Below, one piece after another: positions 16,240-25,339 of a stretch of DNA of 64,000 nucleotides; position 1 is the stretch's first letter, and each line of letters opens with the position of its first letter. Origin of the DNA: CF-72 sp051006215. Lineage in GTDB: Bacteria; Chloroflexota; UBA6077; CF-72. The stretch is from positions 10,690 through 74,689 of the forward strand of contig JBPCIO010000005.1 of the NCBI GenBank assembly GCA_051006215.1, given 5' to 3'. The translations under genes and the position numbers were made by a program. Below the pieces are notes generated by a model, which saw only the letters and a list, made by a program, of their open reading frames with translations, was not told where the DNA came from and made no database searches.

Positions 16240-17175
16240 ATGCCGCCGCGCCACTCTGAAGAAGAACAGGCCGACTTTGCGCACGCGCTGGTGTCGGTCG
16301 CCGAGCAGGGGCCGCTCTCGAAGCCAGAAGTCGACTCGCTGTCGATGCTGGAAGGCGCCGATCTGGCCAGGCTGCGTGAGGTCTGGGCGCCCCTGCCGGC
16401 CGGCGCCAGGGCGCGCCTGGTCGTTGCCCTGCGGAGCGCAGCGGAACAGCGCCTGCGGCTCGACTTCAGCGCCCTCAATCAGCTCGCGCTCGAAGACGCT
16501 GATTGGCAGGTACGCCTAGCTGGCGTCAGGTCGGCTATCGAGGACCGCAGCCCGGCATTGCTGAAGAAATTGATCGAGCTGGTGACCTCCGATCCGAGCG
16601 TCGAGGTGCGCTTTGCGGCAGCCGAGGATCTGGCGCGGTTTACCTTGCTCGGCGAGCTCGAGGATCTCGAACCGCAGGCGACGACGGAGCTGAAGAACCG
16701 GCTCGTCGGTGTTATGCGGGATCACAACCAGGCGGCTCAAGTACGCGGATCGGCGCTGGCTGCGCTCGGGTACTTCAGCGACGCCGACACTGCACGCGAG
16801 CTGGCGGCTGGGTTCAGCGATCCAATCCTGCGCCTGGGGGCGGTGCGCGCCATGGGCCGCACTGCTGACCCGCGCTGGACGGACCGTCTGATGCCGGTGC
16901 TGGGTAGCGACGATCCGCAACTGCGGCTCGAGGCCGCGCGGGCGCTCGGGGAGTTGGAGGACGAGCGGGCGATCACCCCGTTGGTTGAGCTACTGGAGGA
17001 TCCAGAGCCAGACGTGCAGCTAGCGGTCATCCAGGCGCTGGGCCAGATCGGCGGCGAAGAGGCGCGCGAAGCCCTGCTGTTCGTGGCCGAAGCGGCCGAA
17101 GAGCAGATCCGAGAAGCTGCCAGCAAAGCCCTGGAGGAGATCGAGGCCGCCGAAGCCGACCCCATGGACCTGTAA
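16240..17175 (+). CDS. HEAT-repeat protein
   Basis: A 311-residue, strongly acidic, all-helical protein. Repeating units of about 31 residues with the pattern L-x-D-P-x-x-x-V-R-x-A-A-A-x-A-L-G run from about residue 85 to 300 (VRLAGV..., VEVRFAAAEDLA, LRLGAVRAMG, LRLEAARALGELED, VQLAVIQALGQIGG, IREAASKALEEIE). HEAT solenoids are protein-binding scaffolds or phycobilin-lyase relatives. No catalytic motif is present. It begins 6 bp after proS and is likely co-transcribed. Its specific partner is unknown. Confidence 0.85.
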   Translation: MPPRHSEEEQADFAHALVSVAEQGPLSKPEVDSLSMLEGADLARLREVWAPLPAGARARLVVALRSAAEQRLRLDFSALNQLALEDADWQVRLAGVRSAIEDRSPALLKKLIELVTSDPSVEVRFAAAEDLARFTLLGELEDLEPQATTELKNRLVGVMRDHNQAAQVRGSALAALGYFSDADTARELAAGFSDPILRLGAVRAMGRTADPRWTDRLMPVLGSDDPQLRLEAARALGELEDERAITPLVELLEDPEPDVQLAVIQALGQIGGEEAREALLFVAEAAEEQIREAASKALEEIEAAEADPMDL

Positions 17176-17658
17176 GTTGGCGCGAGTGGACGTAGGTAAT
17201 AAGTCGCCTGCGCGGCTCGGCGCCGGGCCTTAGATTCCGAGGCCGCAAGATACCTCTTCGAAGAAGAACCTCCGAGCTGCGCGACGTAGCCAGAGCTGGT
17301 CGAATCTGGACGCCGCGACAAGGCTGCTCGGGCCTCAAGCACATCGTCAACGAGGCCGTCGTGCACGCTGTCTGGATAGTCACGACGCGACTGACTACGC
17401 GGACTGCCGCTGGGCGCTAGAGACCTCCGAGTGGGGTCTGCGCATGCCTGTCCTCGGCTGACCTACGCCGACAGGCGACGGCGGGCTTTCCACGAGGCGG
17501 CCAACGCGTAACCATGGTGTATTCCTACAAATGGCATCGCGTGCCCGCGCGACGATCGGAGCGCGCCATGACAGCGGCGCTTGTGGCCCTCGGCGCAACG
17601 AAGCCATCCACACCACCACAAAGAGGAGTTGCTGGCGCCATGCCGCCGAACCTCGGCC
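17176..17658. other. Gap between HEAT-repeat gene and ABC ATPase gene
   Basis: About 480 bases. The open frames on either strand have skewed, Arg/Ser/Pro-rich translations typical of chance frames in GC-rich DNA. No tRNA, repeat, insertion-sequence end or strong terminator hairpin was recognised. Two convergent genes end at its borders. Confidence 0.4.
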
Positions 17659-18735
17659 CTAGTTGAGGGAGATGGGCTCCGGGACGGGGGTGATTTGCTG
17701 GCGGGCTTGGATCTCGTCCCAGAAGTGGCACGCCGCGAAGTGGTTGGGTTCGACTTCAAGCAGGGCGGGTTCCTTTTCTTTGCACACCTCTTGAGCGAAC
17801 GGGCAGCGCGGGTGGAACCGGCAGCCTGACGGTGGATTCACCGGACTCGGCACATCGCCCGTCAGGATCATCCGCTGCCGCTTCCGCTCGATCGCCGGAT
17901 CCGGGATTGGCACCGCGGACAGGAGCGCTTTGGTGTACGGATGCAAGGGCCGCTCGTATAGCAAGTCGCGCGTCGTCAGTTCGACGATCTTGCCGACGTA
18001 CATGACCGCCACACGGTCGCTGATGTGGCGAACCACCGACAGATCGTGCGCGATAAAGAGATACGTCAGGTTGAACTGTCCCTGCAGCTCCTCCAGCAGG
18101 TTGATGACCTGTGCCTGGATAGAGACGTCGAGCGCCGAAATGGGCTCGTCACACACGATAAAGCTTGGCTGCACCGCGAGCGCGCGGGCAATCCCGATGC
18201 GTTGACGCTGGCCACCCGAGAATTCGTGCGGGTACCGATTGGCGAAGTACGGATTCAAACCGACGATTCGGAGCAACTCCTGGACGCGCTCCTGCTTTTG
18301 CCGGCCGCGGGCAAGGTTATGAATTTCGAGGGGCTCTCCGACGATGCTACCGACGGTCATGCGCGGGTTCAAGCTGGCGTATGGGTCCTGGAAGATCATC
18401 TGCATCTGGCGGCGCATCTTGCGCAGCTCACCGCCGCCGAGGGTGGTCAGATTCTTGCCGAGAAAGTTCACCGTGCCGCCGGTCGGCTTGTAGAGCTGCA
18501 GGATGGCTCGACCGGTCGTGCTCTTGCCGCACCCGGACTCGCCGACCAGGCCGAGGGTCTCGCCACTCTTGACCGTGAACGAGATGTCGTCGACGGCGCG
18601 GACCCAGCCGACCTGCCGCTGCAGGATGATGCCCTGGGTGATCGGGAAGTACATCTTCAGATTCTCGACCCGCAGCAGCTCACCGTCGGCGGTGCCGTCC
18701 TGCGGAATCTGAATGGGACTCGCGCTCGTGGCCAT
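17659..18735 (-). CDS. Oligopeptide/dipeptide-type ABC transporter ATP-binding protein (OppF/DppF-like)
   Basis: A 358-residue ATPase. Walker A is GESGCGKSTTGRAI near residue 70, the signature is FSGGQRQRIGIARAL, and Walker B is FIVCDEPISALD. The C-terminal Opp-type extension contains PSPVNPPSGCRFHPRCPFAQ, diagnostic of the peptide/nickel subfamily; its cysteine cluster binds 4Fe-4S in some members. Such proteins pair with an OppD-type ATPase to power peptide or nickel import. It lies 17 bp downstream of its partner. No permease or substrate-binding protein is nearby. Confidence 0.92.
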   Translation of the reverse strand: MATSASPIQIPQDGTADGELLRVENLKMYFPITQGIILQRQVGWVRAVDDISFTVKSGETLGLVGESGCGKSTTGRAILQLYKPTGGTVNFLGKNLTTLGGGELRKMRRQMQMIFQDPYASLNPRMTVGSIVGEPLEIHNLARGRQKQERVQELLRIVGLNPYFANRYPHEFSGGQRQRIGIARALAVQPSFIVCDEPISALDVSIQAQVINLLEELQGQFNLTYLFIAHDLSVVRHISDRVAVMYVGKIVELTTRDLLYERPLHPYTKALLSAVPIPDPAIERKRQRMILTGDVPSPVNPPSGCRFHPRCPFAQEVCKEKEPALLEVEPNHFAACHFWDEIQARQQITPVPEPISLN

Positions 18736-18752
18736 GGTGTTCTCGATGCCTC

Positions 18753-19781
18753 CTATACGCCCTGCGCGACCGGCTCGGCGTGTGGTTCTCGGCCGCCGGT
18801 CACGTCGACCCAGCAGGCAATGCGATGGCCCGGCACCACCGGTTCGAGGCTCGGGTTTTCTGGCAGGCAGCGCTCAATCGCGTACGGGCAGCGGGGCTGG
18901 AATGGACAGCCGGGAGGCGCGTCGACCAGATCAGGCGGCAAGCCTTCGATCGGCACCAATTTTTCCTTACGCGGCTCATCCAGCCGTGGAATCGATTTCA
19001 GCAGACCCAGCGTATACGGGTGCCGAGGATTGTGGAAAATCTCGTCAGAGGTGCCGGTCTCGACAATGTAGCCCGCGTACATAACGTTGATGCGGTCCGC
19101 TATGCCAGCCACGACGCCCAGGTCGTGGGTGATCATAACGATGGCCATGCCCAGCTCGCGGCGCAGGCGTGCGATCAGGTCGAGGATCTGGGCCTGAATC
19201 GTTACGTCGAGCGCCGTCGTAGGCTCATCTGCGAGCAGAAGCTTGGGTTCGCAGCTGAGTGCCATGGCGATCATGACGCGCTGCCGCATGCCACCCGAGA
19301 ACTGATGCGGGTAGTCGTCCACGCGGGAGCGCGCGGCCGGAATGCCAACCAGCTCGAGCAGCTCGATGGTGCGCTTGCGGGCGGCCGAGCGGTCCATCCC
19401 TTTGTGGAGCTCGAGGGCCTCGCTGATCTGGCGTCCGATCGTGAGGACCGGGTTGAGCGACGTCATCGGGTCCTGGAAGATCATGGCGATGTCGTTGCCG
19501 CGTACCTTCCGCATGTCGTCATCTTTGAGCTTGAGCAGGTCGCGACCGTCGAACGTGACCTGGCCCGAGACGATCCGGCCCGGGGGCTGAGGTATCAAGC
19601 GCATCAGGGACAGCGCGGTGACGCTCTTGCCACAGCCCGATTCGCCCACCAGGCCGAGCGCTTCACCCTCGCTGAGTGTGAATGACACGCCATTCACAGC
19701 CTTCACCACCCCGTCCTGGGTGAAGAATTGCGTTCGGAGGTCCGAGACCTCGAGCAGCGGACGTTTGGTCTCCAGCGCCAC
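18753..19781 (-). CDS. Oligopeptide/dipeptide-type ABC transporter ATP-binding protein (OppD/DppD-like)
   Basis: A 342-residue ATPase with Walker A GESGCGKSVTALSLM near residue 47, signature FSGGMRQRVMIAMAL, Walker B LLLADEPTTALD, and the Opp-type tail LVDAPPGCPFQPRCPYA. It is the first gene of a two-gene unit with the OppF-like gene. The start is GTG 19781, preceded by GGAGAGG 11 nt upstream. A TACACT sequence lies about 35 nt upstream and may be the -10 element, following the gcvPB stop closely. The substrate is unknown. Confidence 0.92.
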   Translation of the reverse strand: MALETKRPLLEVSDLRTQFFTQDGVVKAVNGVSFTLSEGEALGLVGESGCGKSVTALSLMRLIPQPPGRIVSGQVTFDGRDLLKLKDDDMRKVRGNDIAMIFQDPMTSLNPVLTIGRQISEALELHKGMDRSAARKRTIELLELVGIPAARSRVDDYPHQFSGGMRQRVMIAMALSCEPKLLLADEPTTALDVTIQAQILDLIARLRRELGMAIVMITHDLGVVAGIADRINVMYAGYIVETGTSDEIFHNPRHPYTLGLLKSIPRLDEPRKEKLVPIEGLPPDLVDAPPGCPFQPRCPYAIERCLPENPSLEPVVPGHRIACWVDVTGGREPHAEPVAQGV

Positions 19782-19834
19782 GGCGTTCGATGCCTCTCCG
19801 ATCGGGCTCAGGTTGCGGGCAGTGTACTAAACCG

Positions 19835-21325
19835 TCACGACCAACGCAGTACCGGCTTGCGCGCCGCGGCCACTTCGTCCAGCCGTCCCACGGACTGATG
19901 GCGTGGCGCCTCGCGTACCACGTCTGGCTTTGTCTCGCATTCGCGCGCGATCTGGCGCATCACGGCTACAAAGTGATCGAGAGTGGTGCGAGACTCTGAC
20001 TCGGTCGGCTCGATCATGATCGCCTCGTCGACGATCAGCGGAAAGTAAATCGTGGGTGGGTGAATGCCAAAGTCAAGCAGCCGTTTGGCAATATCCAGCG
20101 TGCGCACACCGTGCTTGGTCTTCTGTCGGCGGCCCGAAAGCACGAGCTCGTGCATGCACGCGCGGTTGTACACGAGGTCGAAGTCTTCACTGAGCAGCGA
20201 CCGGAGATAATTTGCATTCAGGACAGCAGTTTCGCTCAGCCTGCGCAGGCCTTCCGGACCGTGCATGCGAATATAGGTGTAGCCCCGAGCCAGGATGCCG
20301 AAATGGCCTTGAAACCCCTTCAAGCGCCCAATGCTCTTGGGCCGATCGTACTCCAGGGCGAAGGTGCCATCGGGGCGCTGCACTACGACCGGGGCCGGTA
20401 AAAAAGGCTCCAGGCGTTCGTTGACCACGACCGGGCCAGCGCCCGGGCCGCCCGAGCCGTGGGGGGTGGAAAACGTCTTATGGACGTTGATGTGGACACA
20501 GTCGAAGCCCATTTCGGCCGGCTTGACGATTCCCAGAATTGCGTTCAAGTTGGCGCCGTCGCCATACACGAGCCCGCCGGCCTGATGCACTGCCTGGGTC
20601 ACCTCGCGGAGCTGCTGCTCGAACAGCCCGAGCGTGTTCGGATTGGTCAGCATCAGGCCGACCACGGTGTCATCCAGTTGCTTTTCCAATCGCGCGAGGT
20701 CGATATTCCCGCTCGAGTCCGAGGGAATCGAAACGGTGTGAAATCCGCACATGGCTGCAGTCGCGGGATTGGTTCCGTGCGCCGAATCCGGGACAAGCAC
20801 CTTGCGTCGCCGCGTGTCACCGCGGTCGAGATGATAGGCCCGCATCATCAGCATCCCGGCGAGTTCGCCCTGAGCGCCTGCCGCTGGCTGCAGCGTGGCC
20901 GCGGCAAAGCCGGTGATCGAAGCCAGCAGCTGCTGCATCTCGTACATGATCCGCAGCGCACCCTGGACGGTCTCGTCGGGTTGAAGCGGGTGAACGTGGG
21001 CAATCCCAGGCAGGCGGGCAACGTCCTCGTTGACCCTGGGGTTGTATTTCATCGTGCACGAGCCGAGCGGGTAGAAGACCGAATCGATCGAGAAGTTGCG
21101 CTGAGCCAGGTGCGTGAAGTGGCGCACCACGTCGAGCTCGCCAAGCTCTGGCAGGCGCAGATCTGCTCGGAGCACCTGGCTGCCAAGGTCATCGACCTCA
21201 GGCACGTCCAGCGCTGGCAGTTGGTGGCCAGGTGCGCCCGGTCGTGAAAGTTCGGACAAGAGCGGCTCTGGCTGCAGACCAGGGCTGAGGACTACGGATT
21301 CTGGCGCGGTGGTAAAGGTCGTCAA
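19835..21325 (-). CDS. gcvPB: Glycine dehydrogenase (decarboxylating) subunit 2
   Basis: A 496-residue C-terminal half of glycine cleavage P-protein, which with GcvPA decarboxylates glycine and passes the aminomethyl group to GcvH. The PLP-binding Lys is in DCVHINVHKTFSTPHGSGGPG, with the Gly-rich loop next to it. Further family blocks are FYPLGSCTMKYNPR and AHGTNPATA. It starts at TTG 21325 in a 4-bp TTGA overlap with the gcvPA stop, showing translational coupling. It is the last gene of the ccdA-gcvT-gcvH-gcvPA-gcvPB unit. Confidence 0.96.
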   Translation of the reverse strand: MTTFTTAPESVVLSPGLQPEPLLSELSRPGAPGHQLPALDVPEVDDLGSQVLRADLRLPELGELDVVRHFTHLAQRNFSIDSVFYPLGSCTMKYNPRVNEDVARLPGIAHVHPLQPDETVQGALRIMYEMQQLLASITGFAAATLQPAAGAQGELAGMLMMRAYHLDRGDTRRRKVLVPDSAHGTNPATAAMCGFHTVSIPSDSSGNIDLARLEKQLDDTVVGLMLTNPNTLGLFEQQLREVTQAVHQAGGLVYGDGANLNAILGIVKPAEMGFDCVHINVHKTFSTPHGSGGPGAGPVVVNERLEPFLPAPVVVQRPDGTFALEYDRPKSIGRLKGFQGHFGILARGYTYIRMHGPEGLRRLSETAVLNANYLRSLLSEDFDLVYNRACMHELVLSGRRQKTKHGVRTLDIAKRLLDFGIHPPTIYFPLIVDEAIMIEPTESESRTTLDHFVAVMRQIARECETKPDVVREAPRHQSVGRLDEVAAARKPVLRWS

Positions 21326-22674
21326 CTGCTAACCTCGGCAAGTGCCTGGACGAGCTGGTCTATTTCGGCGCGTGTGTTTTGCTCGGTGAATGCCAGGAGC
21401 AATGTGCGTTCGAAGCCTGGCACCGCGTGCAAAAAAGGCACTCCGGCCAGGATGTGGTGCTCGACCAGCCGATGGCGCAGCTCCAGGCCGTCCATGGGCG
21501 TCCTGACAAGGAATTCGTTGTAGAACGGTTTCGGCGTCACCACCTGGTAGTCTGCCAGCCCTGATATTCGCTCCGCTGCGTAGACGGTCTTGGCGTGGGA
21601 CTGCCGAGCCACCTCTCGCAAGCCGGCCGGCCCCATGAGTGACAAATAGGCTGTGATTCCGATCGCAAGCAGCGTCTGGCTGGTGCAGATGTTCGACGTC
21701 GCCTTTTCGCGCCGAATATGCTGCTCGCGGGCTTGCAGAGTCAGGACGAACCCACGCCGTCCATCATGGTCGGTCGTCTGACCGGAGATGCGTCCTGGCA
21801 GTTGCCGCAGGTATGCCGTACGGGTGGCCATCAGACCAGCCCAGGGGCCGCCGTACTGAAGCGGCAGACCCAGTGACTGGCCTTCGGCTGTGGCGATGTC
21901 GGCGCCCCACATGCCGGGCGACTTCAGCAGCCCCAGCGATGTCACGTCTGCTACGGCGATGATCAGGAGTGCGCCTCGATCGTGAACTGCCTCGGCGAGT
22001 CCGTTCAAGTCGCGCACGTGGCCGAAGACGTCGGGCTGTTGGACGACCACGCAGGCGGTGTGCTCGTCGACGAGTTCGAGCACCCGTTGCTCGCGCAGGC
22101 CGTCGCCGCTTAGCTCGACGCGACTGGTGACCAGGTCTACACCGCGGGGTGAGACGTATGCCTGCACTACCTCGCGCCACTGGGGGTGCACCGTTCCGGC
22201 CAGCACGACCCGCTCGCGACGCGTAAGCCGCTGCGCCATAAGGACTGCCTCGCCAACCGCCGACGCCCCGTCGTACACGGAATCGTTCGCCACCTCCAGC
22301 CCGAGCAGCTCGCACACGAGCGACTGGAACTCGAACGAGACCTGGAGCGTCCCCTGGCTGACCTCCGGTTGATACGGCGTATAGGCGGTGTAGAACTGGG
22401 GTTGGCCCATAATGTGGCCGACCGCCGATGGCGAGTAGTGGTTGTACGCGCCGCCACCAATAAAGCATGGCCAATCCCGCACCGATACATTGCGAGCGGC
22501 CAACTGAGCCATATGTCGGCTCACTTCGAACTCGCTCAGCGCGCGCGGCAGGTCGAGCGCGGGATACCGCGCATCCGCTGGTACGTCCTCGAACAGTTGG
22601 CTTACGTCATCGATCCCGATCGTGCGCAGCATGTGCTCTCGGTCGTCCGACGTGAGCTGGGTGAAGTCAGGCAT
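21322..22674 (-). CDS. gcvPA: Glycine dehydrogenase (decarboxylating) subunit 1
   Basis: A 450-residue N-terminal half of the split P-protein. Family blocks include FIGGGAYNHYSPSAVGHI, FYTAYTPYQPEVSQGTLQ, FEFQSLVCELLG and the LGLPLQYGGPWAG segment. It forms an alpha2-beta2 complex with GcvPB; this split form is usual in Firmicutes, Chloroflexota and Thermotogae. It starts 36 bp after gcvH and overlaps gcvPB by 4 bp. Function: glycine decarboxylation in the cytoplasm with PLP held by the partner subunit. Confidence 0.95.
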   Translation of the reverse strand: MPDFTQLTSDDREHMLRTIGIDDVSQLFEDVPADARYPALDLPRALSEFEVSRHMAQLAARNVSVRDWPCFIGGGAYNHYSPSAVGHIMGQPQFYTAYTPYQPEVSQGTLQVSFEFQSLVCELLGLEVANDSVYDGASAVGEAVLMAQRLTRRERVVLAGTVHPQWREVVQAYVSPRGVDLVTSRVELSGDGLREQRVLELVDEHTACVVVQQPDVFGHVRDLNGLAEAVHDRGALLIIAVADVTSLGLLKSPGMWGADIATAEGQSLGLPLQYGGPWAGLMATRTAYLRQLPGRISGQTTDHDGRRGFVLTLQAREQHIRREKATSNICTSQTLLAIGITAYLSLMGPAGLREVARQSHAKTVYAAERISGLADYQVVTPKPFYNEFLVRTPMDGLELRHRLVEHHILAGVPFLHAVPGFERTLLLAFTEQNTRAEIDQLVQALAEVSS

Positions 22675-22710
22675 GTTGGGTGGGGGTCAGGGTCAAGGCG
22701 GATGCTGAGC

Positions 22711-23100
22711 CTATTCGCCGGTCTGCTCGGAGTATTGCTCGGCTGTGAGGAGCGTCTCGACGGCCGTCGAGTCCGCGGGGCGAATCTTGATCATCCAGCC
22801 GGCTGTGTATGGATCATCGTTTACACTTTGTGGCTGATCGACCAGCTCGCTATTGACTTCGACAACGTCACCCGATACGGGAGCGTACAGGTCTGAGGCG
22901 GTCTTGACGGATTCGATCACTCCGAACTGCTTGCCGGCTTCCACGTGATCGCCCACGTTGGGAAGCTCGACGTACACGATGTCCCCCAACTGGTCCTGGG
23001 CAAAGGCGGTGATGCCCACGATGTAGTTCTCGCCCTCGGCCTTGATCCACTCATGTTCGGTGGTGTACCGACGATCGGACGGGTTCGCTCCTGGTGCCAT
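22711..23100 (-). CDS. gcvH: Glycine cleavage system H protein
   Basis: A 129-residue lipoyl carrier. The lipoylated lysine is in GVIESVKTASDLYAPVSG, near residue 65. The N-terminal TTEHEWIKAEGENYIVGIT and the GDIVYVELPNVGD strand are textbook GcvH. It shuttles the aminomethyl group between P and T proteins and is reoxidised by the L protein, which is not in this window. The ATG at 23100 lies 2 bp after the gcvT stop. Confidence 0.97.
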   Translation of the reverse strand: MAPGANPSDRRYTTEHEWIKAEGENYIVGITAFAQDQLGDIVYVELPNVGDHVEAGKQFGVIESVKTASDLYAPVSGDVVEVNSELVDQPQSVNDDPYTAGWMIKIRPADSTAVETLLTAEQYSEQTGE

Positions 23101-23102
23101 AG

Positions 23103-24254
23103 CTATATTCTGGCGCGTGGCCGCGAACGGTGCCGGACAAACGGCAGCGGCACCACTTCTGCCCCGGCCGGCTTGCCCCGCATCTCCACCCCGAGGGACT
23201 GGCCAACCTCGCTCACGGCTATCGGAACGTAGCCCATCGCAATGTTCTCTCTGAGGCTCGGCGAGAAGGTGCCGCTAGTGACCTTGCCCACCGCCCGGCC
23301 GTCCGCAAGGATCGGGAAGCCGGGGCGCGGCACACCCCCGGGGCTTACGCGTAGGCCTACCAGCCGCCGGGTCGGACCGACCGCCTTGCTCTGGGCCAAC
23401 GCGTGCCGGCCGACGAACTGCTGCTTGCCCAGGCTGACGACCCAGCCGAGTCGAGCTTCGTAGGGATTCGTCGTCTGGTCGATGTCATGTCCGTACAGCG
23501 CAAAGCCGGCTTCGGTCCGCAGCGTGTCGCGTGCGCCGAGACCGCACGCGGACGCGTCGCCGCCCTGCATTAGGGCAGCCCAGGCGATCTCGCCTGCCTC
23601 GGCCTCGAGCATGATCTCAAAGCCGTCCTCGCCGGTATAGCCGGTACGCGACACGAGCGCAGCCTGGCCGCCGACCCGAGTGTCCAAAAATGCATACCCC
23701 GGTAGAGCTTCCAGATTGGCGTTGCACAGCGACTGCAGGACTGGTTGGGCGCGGGGGCCCTGGACGCCGATCAGGACCGTCTCGAGGGTTCGGTCGTCCA
23801 GATTGACGTCCAGCCGCAAGCGATCGCACTGGTGTTGGAACCAATCGAGGTCGGTCTGGCGGTTCGAGGCGTTGAAGACGAACAGCACCTCCCGCTCGTC
23901 CAGGACATACGCGATGACATCGTCGAGGATGCCCCCGGCTTGATTGCAGAGGACCGAGTAGGCCGCCTCGCCCGGTCGGATGCGCGTGAGGTCGCGCGTG
24001 CAGCACTCCTGCGCCAGGGCCAACGCGTCGCTACCACGCAGGTAGACGCGGCCCATGTGCGAAAGGTCGAAAATGCCGCATGACGACCGTACCGCCTGGT
24101 GCTCCGCCAGAATGCCGGCCGGATACTGGACGGGCATGTCCCACCCCGCGAAGTCGACCATCCGCGCTCCGAGCCGACGGTGCAGCGCATTCAGCGGCGT
24201 GCGCAACACTGCTTGGGCAGGCGGAGTTTCGCTAGAGGGCAAAGCCGTTCCCAA
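23103..24254 (-). CDS. gcvT: Glycine cleavage system T protein (aminomethyltransferase)
   Basis: A 383-residue folate enzyme that releases ammonia and forms 5,10-methylene-THF. Visible blocks are MVDFAGWDMPVQYP, GIFDLSHMGRVYLRG (containing the active-site Asp region), YSVLCNQAGGILDDV, and SRTGYTGEDGFEIM. The listed TTG start (24254) overlaps ccdA by 23 bp. GTG or TTG codons at about 24209-24204 are equally plausible and would remove the overlap, since homology begins near residue 17. It feeds C1 units to the FolD-like and FolC enzymes encoded further on. Confidence 0.95.
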   Translation of the reverse strand: MGTALPSSETPPAQAVLRTPLNALHRRLGARMVDFAGWDMPVQYPAGILAEHQAVRSSCGIFDLSHMGRVYLRGSDALALAQECCTRDLTRIRPGEAAYSVLCNQAGGILDDVIAYVLDEREVLFVFNASNRQTDLDWFQHQCDRLRLDVNLDDRTLETVLIGVQGPRAQPVLQSLCNANLEALPGYAFLDTRVGGQAALVSRTGYTGEDGFEIMLEAEAGEIAWAALMQGGDASACGLGARDTLRTEAGFALYGHDIDQTTNPYEARLGWVVSLGKQQFVGRHALAQSKAVGPTRRLVGLRVSPGGVPRPGFPILADGRAVGKVTSGTFSPSLRENIAMGYVPIAVSEVGQSLGVEMRGKPAGAEVVPLPFVRHRSRPRARI

Positions 24255-24981
24255 ATATGCGGGTCAGGACTGAGGTGATCCGCGTGAGTTGGTCGGTGAA
24301 CAGCAGCACACCCATGCCCACAACCAGAATGCCGCTCACTCGCTCGATCGCCAGCATATGCGGCCGCACGCTGCGCATGATGCTGAGCGATCGGTCGACC
24401 GCCAGCGCCGCCAGCAGAAAAGGTACGCCCAGCCCGAGTGCGTACACGATCAGCAGCGCCACACCTTCGGCAACCGTGTCCTGCTGCGAGGCGAGTCCCA
24501 GCAACCCCGCCAGGAAGGGTCCGATGCACGGAGTCCAGCCCGCGCCAAATGCGAGTCCCATCAGGAATGCGCCCGCATGGTTGGCCTGCGAGTTCGGCTT
24601 GATGTCGGCGACGCGCGCTGTTCGGAACAGCCATGGGAGTTTCAGCAGCCCCAGCATTTGGAGGCCGAAGATGACTACCAGTACGCCGCCGACTTTCGAG
24701 AGCAACTGAATGTGCTGCAGCAGGCTATGCCCGAGCGCGCTGGCTGAGGCGCCCAACAGCCCGAATATGAGAGCCAGGCCGAACACGAACGCCAGCCCCT
24801 GGGTGACGATTTTCGCCCGCGCACGCCCGTGCGCTGCGTGCAGCTCTTCGGCCGAGCGACCGGTGATGAAGCCGAGGTAGGCCGGCACCAGCGGCAACAC
24901 GCAGGGTGACGCGAAGGACACCATTCCTGCCGCGAGCGCCGTGACGACGAGCAAAGGGCTGAGGCCAGAGTCCGTCTGCAC
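24232..24981 (-). CDS. ccdA: CcdA-family thiol-disulfide membrane protein (cytochrome c biogenesis)
   Basis: A 249-residue protein with six probable membrane helices. The two redox cysteines lie in FASPCVLPLVPAYLG near residue 27 and in GAGWTPCIGPFLAG near residue 152. CcdA proteins carry electrons from cytoplasmic thioredoxin across the membrane to extracytoplasmic reductases. It is the first gene of the glycine-cleavage run and its 3' end overlaps gcvT by up to 23 bp. A functional tie to glycine cleavage is not known. A possible client is the thioredoxin-fold lipoprotein encoded at about 59 kb. Confidence 0.92.
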   Translation of the reverse strand: MQTDSGLSPLLVVTALAAGMVSFASPCVLPLVPAYLGFITGRSAEELHAAHGRARAKIVTQGLAFVFGLALIFGLLGASASALGHSLLQHIQLLSKVGGVLVVIFGLQMLGLLKLPWLFRTARVADIKPNSQANHAGAFLMGLAFGAGWTPCIGPFLAGLLGLASQQDTVAEGVALLIVYALGLGVPFLLAALAVDRSLSIMRSVRPHMLAIERVSGILVVGMGVLLFTDQLTRITSVLTRIFGNGFAL

Positions 24982-25032
24982 AGGCAGCGAGTATGGCAGA
25001 CGGACGGCGGGGCCAGTCGTGGTATTCGACGA

Positions 25033-25272
25033 TCAGCTCAGCCCTGAAAGCTCGCGGTTCTTCTGCGTGAAGCTCTTCCACTCGTCGGGCACGGCGCTCT
25101 CGTGAAAGATGGCATTGACCGGGCACTCAGGCTCACACGCGCCGCACTCGATGCACTCATCCGGGTGGATGTAGTACATGTCCTCGGCCTCGTAGATACA
25201 CGACACGGGGCACACGTCCACACAGCTGGCGTTCTTGGTGCCGATACACGGCTCGACGATCACATACGTCAT
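25033..25272 (-). CDS. fdxA: 7Fe-type (3Fe-4S/4Fe-4S) ferredoxin
   Basis: A 79-residue small acidic electron carrier. The first cluster motif is C-x7-C-x3-C-P (Cys9, 17, 21), which lacks the CxxC pair and therefore suggests a 3Fe-4S site. The second is CIECGACEPECP, a standard 4Fe-4S motif. It closely follows the FdxA pattern of Actinobacteria and Thermus. ATG 25272 is used because a longer frame upstream would overlap the regulator gene and carries no homology. GGTTAGCTCCAGGGG-like sequence precedes it, so the Shine-Dalgarno site is weak. It lies downstream of a Crp/Fnr regulator on the same strand. Confidence 0.92.
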   Translation of the reverse strand: MTYVIVEPCIGTKNASCVDVCPVSCIYEAEDMYYIHPDECIECGACEPECPVNAIFHESAVPDEWKSFTQKNRELSGLS

Positions 25273-25339
25273 GGTTAGCTCCAGGGGTACGGGGTGGCTC
25301 GAGTATGTGGACCACAGACGCAACTGTCTGTGACTTGCG

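Noticed and set aside
17395..17619. Minus-strand frames in the 17.2-17.6 kb gap as a small gene
   Set aside because: Translation is rich in Arg, Ser, Pro and Trp with no motif, no ribosome-binding site, and several competing frames of the same length.
22675..25032. Possible glycine riboswitch for the gcv genes
   Set aside because: The spaces before ccdA, gcvH and gcvPA are 51 bp or less, too short for the known tandem glycine aptamer.
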